A stretch of DNA of 9,184 bases from Acidovorax sp. Its GTDB lineage: Bacteria > Pseudomonadota > Gammaproteobacteria > Burkholderiales > Burkholderiaceae_C. A program made the translations under genes and the position numbers. Below are positions 6,231-9,184 of the stretch, in pieces. Numbering within the stretch: the first letter of the stretch is position 1; the number at the start of each line of letters is the position of its first letter. Location of the stretch: the NCBI GenBank assembly GCA_030150585.1, contig JASLFM010000394.1, positions 1 through 9,184 on the forward strand, read 5' to 3'. The notes below the pieces were generated by a model that worked only from the letters and a program-made list of their open reading frames with translations, made no database searches and was not told where the DNA came from.

Positions 6231-7180
6231 AGTGAGCATGGGAATGCGATGCGCTGGCGCAGCACGCGCTCAAAGTGCGTGGGGTCGTGCGGCTTGAGCA
6301 TCGAGGCCTCGCGCGGCAGGTAGAAGTCCCACAGCCGCGAGATCCAGAAGCGCAGCGCGCCTGCGCGCAGCATGGCGTTGAACAATTCGCGCTCGGCCGC
6401 CGTGAGGGGGCGCACGCCCTGGTAGGCAGCAAGCATGGCATGGGCGCGACCGGCATCGTGCGCGCCTGTGGCGAGGTCGATACACCAGTCGTTGAGGCAT
6501 ACGGCCAGGTCGAAGAGGAACGTATCCACGCCCGCGAAATAGAAATCGAAGAAGCCCGTGAGCCTCTCGCCGTCGAACATCACGTTGTCGCGGAACAGGT
6601 CGGCGTGCACGGGCCCGCGCGGCAGGGCGGCATAGGCCGAAGAGGCCGCGACGTGGTTCTGGTACGCCAGTTCGGCGCGCAGCAGCGCGCCCTGGGTCGT
6701 GTCGATGTGCGGCAGCACCACGGGCACGGTCTCATTCCACCATGGCAGGGCGCGCAGGTTGGGCTGGCTGCGCTCGTAGTCCCGCCCCGCCAGGTGCATG
6801 CGCGCCAGCATGTCGCCCACGGCGGCGCAGTGCACGGCCGTGGGGGCGAGCTGGCTCTTGCCCGCGAGTTTCTGCACCACGGCGGCTGGCTTGCCGCAGA
6901 CTTCGTGCAGGATGTCGCCGCTTTGCCCATCGGCCTGTGGCTCGGGCACCGGGATGCCCTTGTGGGCCAGGTGCTTCATGAGGTGCAGGTAGAACGGCAG
7001 CTGCTCGGCCGACAGGCGCTCGAACAGCGTGAGCACCCATTCGCCTTCGGTCGTCGAGAGGAAATAGTTGGTGTTCTCGATGCCGCCCTCGATGCCGCGG
7101 AGGCCCGTGAACTGGCCCAGGGGGATGTGGCGCAGCAATGCTTGCGCCTCTTGCTCGGAGACTTCGGTGAAAACGGCCAT
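6224..7180 (-). CDS. thrB: Homoserine kinase, ThrB (aminoglycoside-phosphotransferase-fold type)
   Basis: A 318-residue cytoplasmic enzyme that phosphorylates L-homoserine with ATP, the step before threonine synthase. It belongs to the APH-fold ThrB type of proteobacteria, not the GHMP type of E. coli. Evidence: the N-terminal MAVFTEVSEQEAQALL and the ATP-site loop GIEGGIENTNYFL (29-41). The catalytic loop VHADLFRDNVMFDG (191-204) carries H192, D194 and N199. LTGFFDFYFAGVDTFLFDLAVCLNDWC (207-233) carries the metal-binding D212. The C-terminal RFWISRLWDFYLPREASMLKPHDP (277-300) is also typical. Length is usual for the family. The last four residues (CSLP) and the TGA are encoded within the adjoining repeat-like element. 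The ATG at 7180 is the conserved start; no strong ribosome-binding site is seen. An intrinsic terminator 26 bp upstream separates it from the DUF2782 gene. Confidence 0.95.
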   Translation of the reverse strand: MAVFTEVSEQEAQALLRHIPLGQFTGLRGIEGGIENTNYFLSTTEGEWVLTLFERLSAEQLPFYLHLMKHLAHKGIPVPEPQADGQSGDILHEVCGKPAAVVQKLAGKSQLAPTAVHCAAVGDMLARMHLAGRDYERSQPNLRALPWWNETVPVVLPHIDTTQGALLRAELAYQNHVAASSAYAALPRGPVHADLFRDNVMFDGERLTGFFDFYFAGVDTFLFDLAVCLNDWCIDLATGAHDAGRAHAMLAAYQGVRPLTAAERELFNAMLRAGALRFWISRLWDFYLPREASMLKPHDPTHFERVLRQRIAFPCSLP

Positions 7181-7206
7181 CGCTCAGCGGAACACGAGGG
7201 GGCTAG

Positions 7207-7230
7207 AAAAAAGGGCGCATGCAGCGCCCT
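7207..7230 (-). terminator. Intrinsic terminator between the DUF2782 gene and thrB
   Basis: AGGGCGC (7212-7218) and GCGCCCT (7224-7230) form a 7-bp GC-rich stem with a 5-base loop. On the - strand the stem is followed by a run of six T (7212-7207). It lies 18 bp after the DUF2782 stop and ends 26 bp before the thrB ATG. That leaves little room for a separate thrB promoter, so it may act as a partial terminator or attenuator. No threonine-rich leader peptide is visible. Confidence 0.8.
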
Positions 7231-7248
7231 CATGGAAGGGGGAGGGGA

Positions 7249-7614
7249 TCAGAACTTCATCACGTTCCACACGCGCGGGCCGGTGGTGGTCTCGGCGCCG
7301 TTGCGCGGGCGGTTGCGCACGCCATCGGAAGGCTGTACCTCGTACTCGGGCATGTTGCCTGTCTTGGGCTGTACGGTGATGCTTTGGGTTTGGCCGCCAA
7401 TGCGCAGTTCATCCACGCGGCTGCCTGCGTCTTCGACCTGGATGTGTTCGGTACGCTGGTTCAGGCGGCCTTCGCGGCGGGCTTCCTTTTGCTCTTCTTT
7501 AGATAGCTGCTGCGCGTTGCTCTGCGGGCGTGCAGGGGCATTTTTTTCGGTATTCTGGGCCAGCACAGGGCCGGCAGCCAGACCCAGGAGCAAAAGGAGT
7601 TGTACGGCGCGCAT
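7249..7614 (-). CDS. DUF2782-family small secreted protein, function unknown
   Basis: A 121-residue protein with a clear Sec signal peptide (MRAVQLLLLLGLAAGPVLA, cut before QNTEK, residues 1-19). A charged low-complexity linker follows (residues 20-55, including KEEQKEARREGRLNQR). A short conserved-looking C-terminal domain comes last, about 56-121, with RTEHIQVEDAGSRVDELRIG, ITVQPKTGNMPEYEVQPSDG and the terminal GPRVWNVMKF. This architecture and its place between polA and thrB fit the DUF2782 family of betaproteobacteria, which has no known function; a periplasmic location is inferred. The ATG at 7614 is the only start that gives a full signal peptide, and it lacks any ribosome-binding site. 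A good promoter ends five bases before it, suggesting a leaderless message. It is divergent from polA and followed by its own terminator. Confidence 0.88.
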   Translation of the reverse strand: MRAVQLLLLLGLAAGPVLAQNTEKNAPARPQSNAQQLSKEEQKEARREGRLNQRTEHIQVEDAGSRVDELRIGGQTQSITVQPKTGNMPEYEVQPSDGVRNRPRNGAETTTGPRVWNVMKF

Positions 7615-7651
7615 GGGTTATTGTAAAGCGGCAGGCACAATCTGCGAATGA
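7613..7651 (+). CDS. Possible 12-codon leader ORF overlapping the polA start
   Basis: An ATG at 7613 opens a 12-residue reading frame (MGYCKAAGTICE) whose TGA overlaps the polA ATG in the arrangement ATGA at 7648-7651, the classic geometry of translational coupling. AAAAGGAG at 7592-7599 could serve as its ribosome-binding site, but the 13-base spacing is longer than ideal. polA itself has only a poor site of its own, which makes coupling attractive. The ORF is short enough to arise by chance and no conservation can be judged here. Confidence 0.25.
   Translation: MGYCKAAGTICE
7620..7648 (-). promoter_or_regulatory. Sigma-70-like promoter of the DUF2782 gene
   Basis: On the - strand TTCGCA (7648-7643, 4 of 6 to TTGACA) is followed after exactly 17 bases by TACAAT (7625-7620, 5 of 6 to TATAAT). 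The expected transcription start falls at about 7613-7614, on the A of the DUF2782 ATG. The -35 box touches the first base of the polA start codon. Confidence 0.6.
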
Positions 7652-9184
7652 GCAATACCAAGACCCTGGTGCTGGTAGACGGTTCCAGCTACCTCTACCG
7701 TGCCTTCCACGCCATGCCCGACCTGCGCGCGGTGCCCGGCGACCCCGCGAGCCCGGCCACCGGGGCCATCCGCGGCATGATCAACATGATGCAGGCGCTC
7801 AAGAAGGAGGTGGCGGCCGACTACGCCGTGTGCGTGTTCGACGCGAGCGGGCCGACATTCCGCGACGCCATTTACCCCGAATACAAGGCGCATCGTGCGC
7901 CCATGCCCGACGACCTGCGCTCGCAGATCGACCCCATCCACGAGGTGGTGCGCCTGCTGGGCTGGCCGGTGCTCGCCATTCCGGGCGTGGAGGCCGATGA
8001 CGTGATCGGCACCCTGGCCGTGGCGGCCGCGCGCCGGGGCGTGGAGGTGGTCATCTCCAGCGGCGACAAGGACCTGTCGCAATTGGTGAACGAGCACATC
8101 ACCATCATCGACACCATGAACGGCAAAAAGCGCGACGTGGCCGGCGTGACGGCCGAGTTTGGCGTGCCGCCCGCGCTCATGGTGGATTTCCAGGCCCTGG
8201 TGGGCGACGCGGTGGACAACGTGCCGGGCGTGCCCAAGGTCGGCCCCAAGACGGCTGCAAAGTGGCTCGCCGAGTACGGCTCGCTCGACGCGCTGATGGC
8301 GCGCGCGGGTGAGGTCAAGGGCGTGGCCGGGGAGAACCTGCGCGCCACGCTCGACTGGCTGCCCACGGGGCGCCAGCTCGTCACCATCAAGACCGACTGC
8401 GACCTGGCCGAACATGTGCCCGGCCTGCCCGCTCTGGATGCCGTGGCGCTGGGCGAGCCGCAAACCGCTGCGCTGCGCGCGTTCTACGAGCGCTACGGCT
8501 TCAAGGGCCTGGCGCGCGCACTGGCGGATGCCGCGGCAGCGGCGGCGCCTACGCCCGCCGTGGCGATGCCCGGCGAGAGCGGCGACTTGTTCGCCGACCA
8601 TTCCGCGAGCGTGGTGGCCGAAGCCGCGCAGCACCGTGCCGTGGTGTACGACACCATCCTCAACTGGATGGACTTCGACCAGTGGCTGCAGCGCCTCTTG
8701 CAGGCGGAGCTCGTTGCGCTCGACACGGAGACCGACTCGCTTGACGAGATGCGCGCGCGGATCGTTGGCATTTCGTTCAGCGTGCAGCCCGGCGAGGCTG
8801 CCTATATTCCGCTGCGCCACGAGGGGCCCGACGCGCCCGAGCAACTGCCCATCGACGAAGTGCTCGCGCGCCTCAAGCCTTGGCTGGAGGACGGCAAGCG
8901 CCACAAGCTGGGCCAGCATGTTAAGTACGACCGGCACGTGTTCGCCAATCACGGTATCGAGGTACAGGGCTACGTGCACGACACCATGCTGCAAAGCTAC
9001 GTGCTCGAGGTGCACAAGCCCCACAACCTAGGGAGTCTGGCCGAGCGCCACACGGGCCGCACGGGCATCAGCTACGAAGACCTGTGTGGCAAGGGCGCGC
9101 ACCAGATTCCCTTCGCCCAGGTGCCGGTGGACAAGGCCGCCGCCTACTCCTGCGAGGACTCGGACCAGACGCTGGACGTGCACC
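7648..9184 (+). CDS. polA: DNA polymerase I, N-terminal part (3' end outside the window)
   Basis: 512 codons of DNA polymerase I, which fills repair gaps and removes Okazaki primers. The 5'-nuclease domain spans about 1-290: VDGSSYLYRAFHA (10-22), FDASG with D65, FRDAIYPEYKAHR (71-83), EADDVIG (115-121), SGDKDLSQL (138-146) and the helix-hairpin-helix VDNVPGVPKVGPKTAAKW (189-206). An Ala-rich linker lies at 291-310. The 3'-5' proofreading domain begins near 330 and keeps all expected acidic residues: D359 and E361 in LDTETDS, D428 in KYDRHVF, and Y500 and D504 in YSCEDSD. Proofreading is therefore probably active, unlike in Taq-type enzymes. The polymerase domain is beyond the window. The ATG at 7648 is fixed by an in-frame TAA at 7624-7626. 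Its ribosome-binding site is weak. It is divergent from the DUF2782 gene. Confidence 0.97.
   Translation, partial: MSNTKTLVLVDGSSYLYRAFHAMPDLRAVPGDPASPATGAIRGMINMMQALKKEVAADYAVCVFDASGPTFRDAIYPEYKAHRAPMPDDLRSQIDPIHEVVRLLGWPVLAIPGVEADDVIGTLAVAAARRGVEVVISSGDKDLSQLVNEHITIIDTMNGKKRDVAGVTAEFGVPPALMVDFQALVGDAVDNVPGVPKVGPKTAAKWLAEYGSLDALMARAGEVKGVAGENLRATLDWLPTGRQLVTIKTDCDLAEHVPGLPALDAVALGEPQTAALRAFYERYGFKGLARALADAAAAAAPTPAVAMPGESGDLFADHSASVVAEAAQHRAVVYDTILNWMDFDQWLQRLLQAELVALDTETDSLDEMRARIVGISFSVQPGEAAYIPLRHEGPDAPEQLPIDEVLARLKPWLEDGKRHKLGQHVKYDRHVFANHGIEVQGYVHDTMLQSYVLEVHKPHNLGSLAERHTGRTGISYEDLCGKGAHQIPFAQVPVDKAAAYSCEDSDQTLDVH

Noticed and set aside
6275..7651. Long + strand open frame opposite thrB and the DUF2782 gene
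   Set aside because: Antisense shadow of two well-supported genes. Only its last 12 codons beyond the DUF2782 start were considered separately as a leader ORF.
7618..9024. Long - strand open frame opposite polA
   Set aside because: His/Val/Gly-rich composition typical of antisense frames in high-GC DNA; polA on the + strand has unmistakable catalytic motifs.

Overview
This window looks like chromosomal DNA of a betaproteobacterium, most likely family Comamonadaceae (Acidovorax-like). Reasons: high GC by eye, a Bug-type solute-binding protein, the polA / DUF2782 / thrB / BPSS1780-family cluster that I associate with Burkholderiales, and a hairpin-rich intergenic element of a kind I recall from Comamonadaceae. 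The genus is an inference, since I could run no search.

Layout, left to right. (a) 2-226, + strand: the 3' end of a UvrD/PcrA-type helicase gene. (b) 235-2111, - strand: a two-gene operon with a TauD/TfdA-type Fe(II)/2-oxoglutarate dioxygenase followed 20 bp later by an exported Bug-family binding protein. (c) 2190-2969, + strand: a divergent IclR-type regulator. The 78-bp gap holds two 17-bp palindromes in tandem, the probable operator for both directions. (d) 3087-3114: an intrinsic terminator shared by the convergent regulator and the next gene. (e) 3136-5085, - strand: a PhoX-family alkaline phosphatase with a Tat signal and lipoprotein-like cysteine, preceded by a plausible Pho box with a correctly spaced -10. 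(f) 5238-6068, - strand: a BPSS1780-family membrane protein with its own terminator. (g) 6126-6230: an intergenic repeat-like element that runs into the 3' end of thrB. (h) 6224-7614, - strand: thrB (homoserine kinase) and a DUF2782 secreted protein, with a terminator between them. (i) 7648 to the end, + strand: the first 512 codons of polA, divergent from the DUF2782 gene with only 33 bp between.

The genes serve several separate jobs. The dioxygenase, binding protein and IclR regulator form one substrate-inducible uptake/oxidation module of unknown substrate. PhoX scavenges phosphate and is probably PhoB-controlled. thrB serves threonine synthesis, and uvrD and polA serve DNA repair and replication.

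I see no CRISPR array, phage, transposon, toxin-antitoxin pair, defence island, rRNA or tRNA. The most interesting material is regulatory: the nested palindromes at 2135-2170, the Pho box at 5185-5202, the crowded polA/DUF2782 divergent start region with a possibly leaderless transcript and a 12-codon overlapping ORF, and the repeat that supplies the end of thrB. The dioxygenase/Bug pair without visible transport partners is the one functional unit whose role is really open.
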